In this document: positions 57,001-64,000 of the stretch, one piece after another
How positions within the stretch are numbered: position 1 is the stretch's first letter
Layout: the number at the start of each line of letters is the position of its first letter
Translations under genes and position numbers: made by a program
The notes under the pieces: model-generated
Seen by the model: the letters and a program-made list of their open reading frames with translations, nothing else
Told to the model about the DNA's origin: nothing
Databases searched by the model: none
DNA from: an uncultured Clostridia bacterium
GTDB lineage: Bacteria; Bacillota; Clostridia; Monoglobales; Monoglobaceae
Length of the DNA stretch: 64,000 bases
Direction: 5' to 3'
NCBI GenBank assembly: GCA_947625905.1
Contig: CANQQJ010000002.1
Span: forward strand, 1-64,000

Positions 57001-58705
57001 AATAGTATGGCAGAACGCGTCCGAGCCTCTGACCGACGGCGACGATCTTGACTCGGCGGCGAAAAAGATAAACATATCATACGCCGAATTTTCAAACTCG
57101 GCCTGGAGCGAGCCTATCGAAATAACGAGCGGCAATGATTATGAGTACAGTCCGCGCATAGCTCTTGATTATTCGACCGCGTACGTGCTGTACACAACGA
57201 ACAACGAAAACAGCGGAATGCCAGGCGCAAACACCACCGGAGAGACGGTCAGAAAGACCGAGATCGCATACGGAGAGGCGGGAACCGCCGAGATCGTGTA
57301 TGATAATTTGCCGATCGTGTACGACACGGCCGTGGACTCAAACGGCAATACGCTTTGTTACGCCGAAAAGAGCGGCGGCGGCAAAGTTTTGTATAACGAC
57401 CAAGACGAGGCGGACAGCGGCGACGGCATAACGGGTCTTTACGGCAGGGGCGACAATTTGTACTACACCAAAGACGGAACGCTGCGCGAACTCAGCTATT
57501 CCTCGATCTATGAATACGCCGAGTGCCCCGGCGCAGAGAGCATGGCGCTTGTTGAAAACGGCTTAAATGCTGCCGTGGTATACGAGGTGAGCGACGGGTT
57601 CAAGTCAAATCTGTACGCGTCGTTTAGAAATGAAAATTATGAATGGGGAAAACCCGTGCCGATAACCGATCTGGACGAAAAAATACGCTCATACAGCGCG
57701 GAGTCGGACGACGACGGAAACATAACGATATACGCGGTGCTGGCAAAGGTCGATCCGGACAACAATATAGCGGGAGACACAAGGCTCGCGGTGTTCGGCG
57801 CCGAAGCGCGCGAGGATATAGTCCTGGCCGGAGCCGAGCAAAAAGGCTCCGCGGCCCCGGGTGAGACGGCGGCGCTTGAGCTGATGCTCGTTAACAACAC
57901 ATCAAAGGACCTGAGCGAGGTCTCGGTCACTGTTACGGGCTCAAAAGCGGGAGAGCTTTACAGCGGCAGCGCCGCGGCCGATATACCCGCCGGAGAATAC
58001 GGAACTGCGAAAATAGGCTTTGATATCCCGCTCGGCTTTGAGGCGCAGGATGTGTCTGTCACAGTGTCGGCTCCCTCGATAAGCGACGCGGATATGTCAA
58101 ACAATACCGCGTCGGCGTTTATCGGCGGCGCGAATATAGCGGCCGAGATCGACGGAAGCGCGCTGCTCGGTACCGGAAAAGTGAAGATAAAGGTACGCAA
58201 TGCGGGCTCGGAGAGGGTCGACGATATAGACGTCACTTTAAAGGACGAGAACGGAAAAGAGCTGTTTTCGCGGAATATTGCCTCTCTCGCGGGAGGAGGC
58301 GAGGCGGAATTTGAGGCGGAGGTCGATTCGACCCTGTATAATTTCACCGAGAGCTATGAAAGTCTGAGATTAACGGCCGAAGCGGAATGCTCGGCAAAAG
58401 AGACGACGAAGCGCGACAACACCGCGGCGCTGCGGATATCGAGCAAAAAAGCCTTGGCGCTGCGTCTGTCCGAGAGCGAGGCAGTACTGAGACCCGGAGC
58501 CTCATACAGGCCCGCGATAGGCTTCTATCCCGAGATCAGCGTGAACTCGGCGGTATACGCCTATTCAAGCGACGAGAGCGTCGCGGCCGCGGCCGACGAC
58601 GGAACAGTGACCGCGAAGGCGAACGGAACGGCCGTGATAACATACATGTCGCCGCAGGCGGCAAACAAAAAGCGCAGATACAGATCCGCGCTTTTTTATC
58701 AATGA
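54071..58705 (+). CDS. Giant secreted protein with CYFEG repeats and Big2 end
   Basis: The 1544-residue protein has a signal peptide (MKRIFCLIMSAVLAAAVPIL, cut near PAAA). A beta-helix-like region to about residue 480 follows, with GLUG-like motifs and repeated CYFEGDI units, three of them near-identical 21-residue copies. Then come a carboxypeptidase-regulatory or SpaA-like domain (YALQVVDEVTEQPIAGAEVT, near 510-590), a middle domain, WD/sialidase-like repeats (about 900-1220), CARDB-like domains and a Big2-type end (YSSDESVAAAADDGTVTAKA). From about residue 580 onward it parallels the protein at 15769. The ATG follows GAGGTG. No anchor motif is seen. A role in adhesion is a guess. Confidence 0.7.
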   Translation: MKRIFCLIMSAVLAAAVPILPAAAEGADVVEISSAEELLAIDGTVGGTYILTDDIDMSGASRKPLDVSDTIIDGDGHAVKNLTITGSFGGGTVGLIGGEGSDNFVTNLDLENVKIDITANVSGSMTVSPIGNARAENCSVSGTVKAGGNVSPPEGGHADLSVFGLDDAEDCMAELDITVSARADEDNAGIETVGINNGTNCYFEGGINSSGSACGISDSADCYFEGDVKSKGSAYGINSSTDCYFEGDIKSSGSACGIDNGTDCYFEGNILDEAEETNYHNASAVRGDSKSCYFIGDININISPRDYTEWTTILSGTDCIFIGDVNARNISGLTGVAGTNCYFEGDIYCSGTVVGTDVDGVDGTGSCFKGNITLDQGKSLTAILYGENNYFEGDLTFIGAGGSWECVTDYFDEGENVYYLPPLGKSRNSHFNGNITATNRGNTLTGVSGKYLGVCARGHHIVDNTAERYGISHCPTCNNQHDTTDMILNVYKHASSTAAMPEPPEPTAESYALQVVDEVTEQPIAGAEVTIKGEKHTADQNGVVKLNESRLIRDMEVTAEGEKLHSDKVYIAKKDSVNTVEVNGFELDKEDIFSGNDQSVTIKGPSISIAGKEFSIFELPYSFSTEDLFENVKVAYNKTDKSYEVLLGDYEDIGKDTPEGKPENAESDEWREMYDEAVDIYEKAVDSTVELDEIIKAGDLFKPKKKSFGFEADMSAGGFLKFKGENGKLSLAEGGFVVAASAEFSGGYPLPPAPYVFIAFGLKGEAGASAKFELKNAVYTDPKLDMKLDMTAALSPRLGVGVGLKKAASAEIGIEGSIENSLRLPVKSLEESALVELKAKLYYALQFLCFTYEDSVEFAGTRLWPRAESISLASIDGPKDLKPVTRDYLGKASAAAELPGTFKAGIYPYSEVQTADLGEAGTLVVWLDDDASRTANNRTALYYSIAKDGVMTTPQQIDADGTADFEFSLSARSGKAAIVWQNASEPLTDGDDLDSAAKKINISYAEFSNSAWSEPIEITSGNDYEYSPRIALDYSTAYVLYTTNNENSGMPGANTTGETVRKTEIAYGEAGTAEIVYDNLPIVYDTAVDSNGNTLCYAEKSGGGKVLYNDQDEADSGDGITGLYGRGDNLYYTKDGTLRELSYSSIYEYAECPGAESMALVENGLNAAVVYEVSDGFKSNLYASFRNENYEWGKPVPITDLDEKIRSYSAESDDDGNITIYAVLAKVDPDNNIAGDTRLAVFGAEAREDIVLAGAEQKGSAAPGETAALELMLVNNTSKDLSEVSVTVTGSKAGELYSGSAAADIPAGEYGTAKIGFDIPLGFEAQDVSVTVSAPSISDADMSNNTASAFIGGANIAAEIDGSALLGTGKVKIKVRNAGSERVDDIDVTLKDENGKELFSRNIASLAGGGEAEFEAEVDSTLYNFTESYESLRLTAEAECSAKETTKRDNTAALRISSKKALALRLSESEAVLRPGASYRPAIGFYPEISVNSAVYAYSSDESVAAAADDGTVTAKANGTAVITYMSPQAANKKRRYRSALFYQ
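54671..54883 (+). repeat. 63-base tandem repeats coding CYFEG units
   Basis: TGCTATTTTGA recurs at 54671, 54734, 54797 and 54860, exactly 63 bases apart, with high identity between units. More diverged units (SCYFIGDI, NCYFEGDI, SCFKGNI) follow to about 55260. Copy number could change by slippage or recombination without breaking the frame. Confidence 0.85.
58667..58697. terminator. Bidirectional terminator overlapping gene end
   Basis: AAAAAGCGC and GCGCTTTTT pair around a 12-base loop, with six T following. The left arm and loop encode the last residues of the surface protein. On the other strand it follows rny. Confidence 0.75.
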
Positions 58706-58716
58706 TAAGACCCGAT

Positions 58717-60288
58717 TTATTTCGCGTATTCGATGGCTCTCAGCTCGCGGATAACGTTGACCTTGATCTGGCCCGGATACTCCATGGTGTCCTCGATCTT
58801 TTTGACGATATCTTTCGCCATGAGGATCGTGTCGTCGTCGCTGACCTTGTCGGCCTTGACCATGATCCTGACTTCGCGGCCCGCCTGGATCGCGAACGAG
58901 CGGTCAACTCCGTCGAACGAGTTGGAGATCTCTTCCAGCTGCTCAAGACGCTTGATGTAATTCTCCAGATTCTCGCGTCTGGCGCCGGGTCTCGCGGCAG
59001 ATATGCTGTCCGCCGCCTGGACCAGGCACGCCTCGATGGTCTGAGGCTCGATATCGCCGTGGTGCGCCAGGATACAGTGAACGACCTTGTCGTTTTCCTT
59101 GTATTTCTTGGCGAGGTCGGCTCCTATTGTAACGTGCGAGCCCTCGACCTCGTGGTCTACCGCCTTGCCTATGTCGTGCAGCAGTCCGGCGCGTTTCGCC
59201 AGAGCCACGTCCGCGTCAAGCTCGGCCGCCATAAGTCCCGCCAGGTGCGAGACCTCTATCGAGTGCTGGAGCACGTTCTGGCCGTAGCTGGTCCTGAACT
59301 TGAGCCGTCCGATAAGACGGATAAGCTCGGGGTTGAGGCCGTGAACGTTGGTGTCGAACACCGCCTTCTCGCCTTCTTTTTTTACGATGTGGTTGACCTC
59401 CCTGCGGGATTTTTCAACCATTTCCTCAATTCTGCCCGGATGGATCCTGCCGTCGCTGATAAGCTTCTCAAGGGAGCGTCTGGCGACTTCTCGTCTTACC
59501 GGGTCAAAGCCCGAAAGGATAACCGCCTCGGGCGTGTCGTCGATGATCAAGTCGATACCCGTCAGGGTCTCGATGGTTCTGATGTTTCTGCCCTCGCGGC
59601 CGATTATGCGGCCCTTCATCTCGTCGTTGGGCAGGGGAACGACCGAAACGGTCGTCTCGGTAACATGGTCGGCGGCGCATCTCTGTATGGCGCCTGTGAT
59701 GATCTTGCGGGCTTTCTCGTCCGCTTCTTCCTTTGCCTGTTCCTCAACGCTTTTTATAAGCAGCGCGGACTCGTGCTTAACGTCGTCCTCAACCTCTTTG
59801 AGAAGCAGGTCTTTCGCTTGTGAAGCCGTCATGGTGGCGATTTTTTCAAGCTGAGCGATCTGGAGCTTCTTAACACGCTCCACCTCGGCCTGTACCTCCT
59901 CCGCCTCGTTGAGCTTGCGCTGGATCTGTTCCTCGCGCTTCTCGATCATGCGGCTCTTTTTGTCTATCGCGTCTTCCTTTTGCTGCACACGGCGTTCCTG
60001 TCTCTGCAGTTCGTTTCGTCTCTCTTTTGTCTCTTTGTCAAGCTCGCTTCTTAATTTATGTATCTCTTCTTTTGCTTCGATCAGTCTCTCTTTTTTGATG
60101 TTTTCCGCGTCTTTCTCCGCGGTCTTGCTTGCCTCTGAGAGGATCCTCTCGGCCTCCTCCTCGGCGCTGCCGATTTTTACCTCGGCGAATTTTTTTCTAT
60201 ATGAATAGCCGTATTTAAACGCCGCGAATGCCGCCGCAACCCCCAGCAGAAAAACGACTATCAATAATATCCATGGTAATATATTTAT
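58717..60288 (-). CDS. rny: Ribonuclease Y
   Basis: RNase Y is the membrane-bound endonuclease that starts decay of many Firmicute mRNAs. The protein has one N-terminal membrane helix, a long coiled coil (about residues 30-200), a KH domain with [17 protein letters not shown] near 215 and an HD domain with the catalytic [12 protein letters not shown] near 360. The C-terminal tail ends [10 protein letters not shown]. The start is unusual: AGGAGGTG at about 60296-60303 is followed in frame by no ATG, GTG or TTG at normal distance. An ATA at 60288 is correctly spaced; the in-frame TTG at 60306 overlaps the ribosome site and the next TTG is at 60264. I chose 60288 tentatively. Confidence 0.93.
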   Translation of the reverse strand: MNILPWILLIVVFLLGVAAAFAAFKYGYSYRKKFAEVKIGSAEEEAERILSEASKTAEKDAENIKKERLIEAKEEIHKLRSELDKETKERRNELQRQERRVQQKEDAIDKKSRMIEKREEQIQRKLNEAEEVQAEVERVKKLQIAQLEKIATMTASQAKDLLLKEVEDDVKHESALLIKSVEEQAKEEADEKARKIITGAIQRCAADHVTETTVSVVPLPNDEMKGRIIGREGRNIRTIETLTGIDLIIDDTPEAVILSGFDPVRREVARRSLEKLISDGRIHPGRIEEMVEKSRREVNHIVKKEGEKAVFDTNVHGLNPELIRLIGRLKFRTSYGQNVLQHSIEVSHLAGLMAAELDADVALAKRAGLLHDIGKAVDHEVEGSHVTIGADLAKKYKENDKVVHCILAHHGDIEPQTIEACLVQAADSISAARPGARRENLENYIKRLEQLEEISNSFDGVDRSFAIQAGREVRIMVKADKVSDDDTILMAKDIVKKIEDTMEYPGQIKVNVIRELRAIEYAK

Positions 60289-60406
60289 TTTAAAGCACCT
60301 CCTCAATTGATTAAACTTTGTTTTCTATATTTTTATATAGGTAAAGAAGTCGATACAAGTGAATCTGCATAAACAAAAATATGTGCATACATAAAGTCAC
60401 ACATAT

Positions 60407-60435
60407 ATTATACATGAATTTTTGAAAAAAGTCAA
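60407..60435 (-). promoter_or_regulatory. Promoter of rny
   Basis: On the minus strand TTGACT is followed after 17 bases by TATAAT. The start near 60400 gives a leader of about 110 nt. Confidence 0.75.
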
Positions 60436-60479
60436 GCGCCCGCGGCGGGTATTTATTTTATATATGTGTTACGTTTTGA

Positions 60480-60512
60480 TAACAAAAACAAAGACAGCCG
60501 AATATTCGGCTG
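60480..60512 (-). terminator. Terminator of veg
   Basis: On the minus strand CAGCCGA and TCGGCTG pair around ATAT and are followed by TCTTTGTTTTTG. Confidence 0.8.
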
Positions 60513-60577
60513 CCTCTGTGATGCGGAGCGGCTCCGCGCCCCGTTAGATTGTGTTACTCAAGATCGGGAATGTACGA

Positions 60578-60889
60578 TTAAACAATGTCCTCCATTTCGG
60601 GTTCGGAACTCTCAGTAAGATCGGCCTCACCCTCGTCGGGAGTGTAAATAACAAGCTCTACCGACTTGGTCAGAACATCAGCGTAGCTGTATGAAACCCT
60701 GCGCTCGGTTGTGAAGAACTCATTCTGGTTATCAAGCTTCACAGTGAAAATACTGGGATAGGTGCTTTCAATGACTCCTTCTCTTGTAACAATCTGTTTT
60801 CTGCCTTTCTTGGCCGTTAATCTGACTTTGTTGCCCACATTATCGGCAAGATTGGACTTAATTCTTGATAAATCATTTTGACCGTACAA
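60578..60889 (-). CDS. veg: Veg family protein
   Basis: The 103-residue protein matches Veg: IKSNLADNVGNKVRLTAKKG, REGVIESTYPSIFTVKL and RVSYSYADVLTKSVELVIY in the family order. Veg of Bacillus affects biofilm gene control and is strongly transcribed. The start is TTG 60889, eight bases after AGAGGGG; no ATG is suitably placed. A roughly 20-residue acidic tail (EGEADLTESSEPEMEDIV) extends beyond the Bacillus protein. Confidence 0.92.
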   Translation of the reverse strand: MYGQNDLSRIKSNLADNVGNKVRLTAKKGRKQIVTREGVIESTYPSIFTVKLDNQNEFFTTERRVSYSYADVLTKSVELVIYTPDEGEADLTESSEPEMEDIV

Positions 60890-60921
60890 TAATCTAACCC
60901 CTCTTCACAATCATTTTCTGT

Positions 60922-60950
60922 ATTATAACATATTATTACAATTTTGTAAA
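60922..60950 (-). promoter_or_regulatory. Promoter of veg
   Basis: On the minus strand TTTACA is followed after 17 bases by TATAAT, close to the start codon (about 30 bases). Confidence 0.7.
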
Positions 60951-61268
60951 GAGAAATTACAAAATTCTAACAAAAAAGTTACAAATTTGTGTTAATATTC
61001 GAACAACACAGAGATTGGGAGATGTCCCTGTGTTCCCACCTCCGTCAGGCTTCGCCTGACACCTCCTCCCAGGAGGAGGCAACATAGGTACTAGAGATTA
61101 GCGGATAGGTACTAGGCACGGGACGTCGAGGGCGCCGTCCCCTACGAACATAGTGGTTAGTAATTAGCGAATAGTGATTAGAAACTTCAAACGTTCGCGG
61201 GGATGCAGAAACGGTATGCGCCGGTGTATTTCCGCGTATTCGCTATTCACTAATCGCTAATCACTACG
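60951..61268. repeat. Repeat-rich gap upstream of veg
   Basis: No gene. It holds GTCAGGC-TTC-GCCTGAC and CCTCCT/AGGAGG hairpins (61045-61080), a GGGACG/CGTCCC palindromic stretch near 61120-61140 and two blocks of the ATTAGTGATTAG family (61148-61182 and 61241-61268). The last block runs into the stop codon of the DHHW gene. It belongs to the same repeat family as 6366-6845 and 53331-53368. Confidence 0.6.
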
Positions 61269-62465
61269 TTAGTATATATCCCGGCACATTTTGATGTAGT
61301 CGCGGAAGTTGGTGCCGAGGATGTAGTTGGTGATCAGGAAGTCGTCTATCGGCGTGGTGTTCAGGATCTTTGTTATGGTCTGGTCAAACGTTCTGGCGTC
61401 GATCACGATTATCTTGCTGTAGGAGCTTGCCAGCCACGGTATCAGCGCGTTGGAGTACGAGTCCTTGAGCATGAGCAGCGTTTTCTTGGTCGCGCCGTTT
61501 GTGTTTATCTCGATATACGGCTGGTCGCCGCCCAAAAACATGGTGTATGACGCGCCGCGGCTCGTGTCGAACATCTTTCCGGTGTAGGGGAAGGCCTGGC
61601 CCGGGATATAACTGTACGTCATGCAGTCAAAGGGTATGTCGTTGAGCGCGTTTTTGTAATACTCGATCGTGTCGCGGTGGTCGTAGAGGTACGGCGCTTC
61701 CGCCTGGCTGTAGAGGTAGCCCGTGAAGTCCTTGACCTCGCCCTTTTCAAACTCGTCGATATAAAGAGGCATAAAGCCCATCGCCTCGGCCATTTTGTGG
61801 TAGGCGTAGTACGCGCCCAGCTGTGTCCAGTGGTGGTCGGTGCGGAAATATACATACTCGCCCTGCTCAAAGTGCGCCTTTAAGCTGTCGTAAACGTTTA
61901 TGTTTTTGACGCGGTCGTTGAAGTTGTCGTAGAGATAGTCGATCGCCGCTTTCTCACTGTCGCCCACCGTGTTGTAAAACGGCATGAAGTCGATCTGAGT
62001 CGGTATTATCATAGAGTACATTTTAATGCTCTCGGGCAGCTTTTTGGCGTAAAAGTCCACCATGTCTATATACTCGTCCTGCGCCTGTTTGTCGGCCTTG
62101 TATATCTCCATAACGCGATCGTCGGTGACCAGCAGCCGTCCCACGCCGCCCTCGCCGGTGCCCATGTCGGCGTTGCTCTCAACGATCTTGCCGAATGCGT
62201 TTATGCCCTTTTTGTTTTTGTAGCCCGACGAGAAATCCGTGAAGGCGCTGCGGTACCCCACGTTGTCGGAAAGGTAGGTCTCAAAGTCGGACGCGAACTT
62301 TCCCGAGCTCACGCTCTCAAGGCTCGCCTGCGGAAAATCCGCCAGAGCGCGGTTTTCTTTTTGTGAGGCGGCCTCGTCGCGCGGCAGAATGACCACCGTC
62401 ACAAAGCCGGCGATCAGGAAAAGCACAAAAGCTATGACCGTTAAAATTCTTCTCGCAGTTTGCAT
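61269..62465 (-). CDS. DHHW-family (AlgJ/AlgX-like) protein
   Basis: The 398-residue protein has an N-terminal membrane anchor (ILTVIAFVLFLIAGFVTVVI) and an outside SGNH-like domain. Near residue 205 it reads YVYFRTDHHWTQLGAYYAYH, the DHHW signature, and LMLKDSYSNALIPWLASSY near 340 holds the serine-containing block. Relatives act with an MBOAT protein to transfer acetyl groups to polysaccharide outside the cell. It follows the MBOAT gene by 39 bases. Confidence 0.85.
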   Translation of the reverse strand: MQTARRILTVIAFVLFLIAGFVTVVILPRDEAASQKENRALADFPQASLESVSSGKFASDFETYLSDNVGYRSAFTDFSSGYKNKKGINAFGKIVESNADMGTGEGGVGRLLVTDDRVMEIYKADKQAQDEYIDMVDFYAKKLPESIKMYSMIIPTQIDFMPFYNTVGDSEKAAIDYLYDNFNDRVKNINVYDSLKAHFEQGEYVYFRTDHHWTQLGAYYAYHKMAEAMGFMPLYIDEFEKGEVKDFTGYLYSQAEAPYLYDHRDTIEYYKNALNDIPFDCMTYSYIPGQAFPYTGKMFDTSRGASYTMFLGGDQPYIEINTNGATKKTLLMLKDSYSNALIPWLASSYSKIIVIDARTFDQTITKILNTTPIDDFLITNYILGTNFRDYIKMCRDIY

Positions 62466-62504
62466 TTATATTAGTCCTCTCGTAAAAATTCTCAAATTTC
62501 GGCA

Positions 62505-63899
62505 TCAGAACCTGAAATACAGGAACGGGTTGTATGTCTCGCCCACCAGTAGCACAAAGCAGAACGCCAGCAGCGCGAACACCAGGATCGGCGCGACCAA
62601 TATGTTTACCGCCTTGAGCTTGTCCGAGAACCATTCGTAAAGCTTTTTGATTATCGGCGTCGAGATAACGGCGCAGGCGATCAGCAGCCACAGGTTGGAC
62701 ATGAGCGTCGTGAAGCCGTTGTAGTCGTAGAGCTTTCCGGTGCCGCCGAAGGCGCAAACGAACCAGTCGCGCAGAGAGCCGAAGTCGGTGTAGTAGAACA
62801 GCGCCCAGCCCAGCACGAACACGATTATCGTGTAAAGGTGGGCGAAGAACGCAGGCAGCCGCATCAGCTTGCCTTTGAACGCCTTTTTCTCAATGACCAG
62901 CAGTATGCCGTAGTAAAGGCCCCACAGCACGAAGTTCCAGCTGGCGCCGTGCCACAGTCCGGTCAGCATCCACACGAACATGATGTTGAATATCTGGTGC
63001 TTTCGATTGCCGCCCAGCGGGATGTATACATAGTCGCGGAAAAACGTGCTCAGCGACATGTGCCAGCGCCGCCAGAAATCGGTGACGTTTTTCGAAATGT
63101 ACGGATAGTTGAAGTTCTCCAGGAAGTTGAACCCGAACATGCGGCCCATGCCGATCGCCATGTCGGAATATCCCGAAAAGTCAAAGTAAATCTGGAAGGT
63201 GTAGGCGATTATGCCGACCCACGCCGAAAGCATCGACGACTCGAGCATGTTCCCGCTCAGCAGCGCCGAGACCACCGCTCCGGTGCCGTTGGCGAGGACC
63301 ACCTTTTTTATCATGCCCTGGGTGAAGCGAAGCACGCCGTACTCAAAGCCCTTGAGCGTGACTTTTCGGTCGTTGATCTGCTTTTCGATGTCGATATAGC
63401 GCACAATGGGGCCCGCCACAAGCTGGGGGAACATCGAGACGTAGCACAAAAAGTTTATCGGATTTCTCTGGACCTTGACCTCGCCTCTGTACATGTCTAT
63501 GCAGTACGACAGAGTCTGGAAGGTGTAGAACGAGATGCCGAGCGGGAGTGAAAAGTTATAAAACGGAATGTTCAGATGAAAGGCGGAGTTCACGCAGTCA
63601 ACTATCCAGCCCGTGTATTTAAACACCGCCAGCTGGCCGAGGTTGATGAACAGCGCCAGGATAAGCGCCAGCCTCGCCTGCCATCTGCCGAAATATTTGT
63701 TTATAACAAGGCCGCAGACATAAGCGACCGCGGCGCTGAGAATAAGCAGAACGACCCAGACGGGCTCGCCCCAGGCGTAAAATATCAGCGACGCGATAAC
63801 CAGTACCACGTTCCTGTAGGTCACGTTTCCGTTCCAAAAATAAAACAGAAGCACGACCGGCAGAAATATGCACATAAACAACAAGCTTGAAAATACCAT
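62505..63899 (-). CDS. MBOAT-family O-acyltransferase (AlgI-like)
   Basis: The 464-residue protein has about ten membrane helices and the AlgI-type signatures: SLPLGISFYTFQTLSYCIDMYRG, WRRWHMSLSTFFRDYVYIPLGGN and the catalytic His in MLTGLWHGASWNFVLWGLYYG. It would move acyl groups across the membrane for the DHHW partner, modifying an exported polysaccharide. The start at 63899 follows GGGGAG; a longer frame upstream is rejected. A -10 box lies at 63987-63992. Confidence 0.9.
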   Translation of the reverse strand: MVFSSLLFMCIFLPVVLLFYFWNGNVTYRNVVLVIASLIFYAWGEPVWVVLLILSAAVAYVCGLVINKYFGRWQARLALILALFINLGQLAVFKYTGWIVDCVNSAFHLNIPFYNFSLPLGISFYTFQTLSYCIDMYRGEVKVQRNPINFLCYVSMFPQLVAGPIVRYIDIEKQINDRKVTLKGFEYGVLRFTQGMIKKVVLANGTGAVVSALLSGNMLESSMLSAWVGIIAYTFQIYFDFSGYSDMAIGMGRMFGFNFLENFNYPYISKNVTDFWRRWHMSLSTFFRDYVYIPLGGNRKHQIFNIMFVWMLTGLWHGASWNFVLWGLYYGILLVIEKKAFKGKLMRLPAFFAHLYTIIVFVLGWALFYYTDFGSLRDWFVCAFGGTGKLYDYNGFTTLMSNLWLLIACAVISTPIIKKLYEWFSDKLKAVNILVAPILVFALLAFCFVLLVGETYNPFLYFRF

Positions 63900-63986
63900 A
63901 TTTTTCTCCCCAATAGCATATAACATATATAAAGTGCGGCGCCGCGCGGCGGTGCGCATAAAAACCCACTTTAAAATATAAAAGAG

Positions 63987-63992
63987 ATTATA
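63987..63992 (-). promoter_or_regulatory. -10 box of MBOAT-DHHW operon
   Basis: TATAAT on the minus strand, about 90 bases before the MBOAT start. The -35 box would lie beyond the window edge. The leader contains GC-rich palindromic sequence (GCGGCGCCGCGCGGCG-like, near 63935-63955). Confidence 0.5.
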
Positions 63993-64000
63993 CCATCTTT

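Overview
The window looks like a chromosome segment of a Clostridia-type Firmicute, probably an uncultured gut lineage. Supporting genes are RNase Y, Veg, Jag, DnaD and DnaI-type replication proteins, an SLH-domain S-layer protein, the rpmH-rnpA-yidD-yidC-jag cluster, strong AGGAGG ribosome binding sites and near-consensus sigma-A promoters. Housekeeping genes are roughly 50-55% GC; several accessory blocks are visibly AT-rich.

Left part (1-12992): the end of a tryptophan operon (trpC-F-B-A), a compact two-promoter locus that looks like a type I toxin-antitoxin pair, an acyltransferase with a G9 tract, the pantothenate operon panB-panC-panD (minus strand) with a strong unclassified small RNA upstream, pyrG, and a large S-layer protein.

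Accessory part (13078-28600): a TndX-type serine recombinase with a small companion gene ends inside the S-layer terminator. Next is a 400-nt leader built of two related structured RNA units, each ending in an intrinsic terminator, in front of a 1451-residue surface protein with a DUF6273-like head. Then come an AT-rich two-gene module (2TM plus radical SAM protein, coupled to a zinc deaminase), two nested IS256-type elements, and a RloA/RloB-like ATPase plus Toprim pair. I read 20.6-27.7 kb as a defence or genome-conflict island; the radical SAM plus deaminase pair is the best candidate for an undescribed system.

Surface glycan part (28624-38859): a GT2 polyprenyl-phosphate sugar transferase, a GtrA-like protein, a FAD-dependent amine-oxidase/mutase-like enzyme and four large GT-C-like membrane proteins, one interrupted by an in-frame amber codon. 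Together they probably make lipid-linked sugars and transfer them to a surface polymer or protein. An MBOAT/DHHW pair (61269-63899) probably acylates an exported polysaccharide.

Origin part (38935-52232): a long minus-strand gene string runs rpmH, rnpA, yidD, yidC, jag, a Cys-rich small protein, argD, argF, a GNAT acetyltransferase, asnS and a TPR protein. It diverges from dnaA across an AT-rich probable oriC. dnaA is followed by mnmE, dnaD and a dnaI/dnaC-like loader gene instead of the usual dnaN-recF. Right part (52441-64000): an Rpn-type nuclease with a partial duplicate, a barstar-like protein without a visible barnase, a second giant surface protein related in its C-terminal half to the DUF6273 protein, rny, veg and the MBOAT/DHHW pair. 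No rRNA, tRNA, CRISPR array or reverse transcriptase was recognised.
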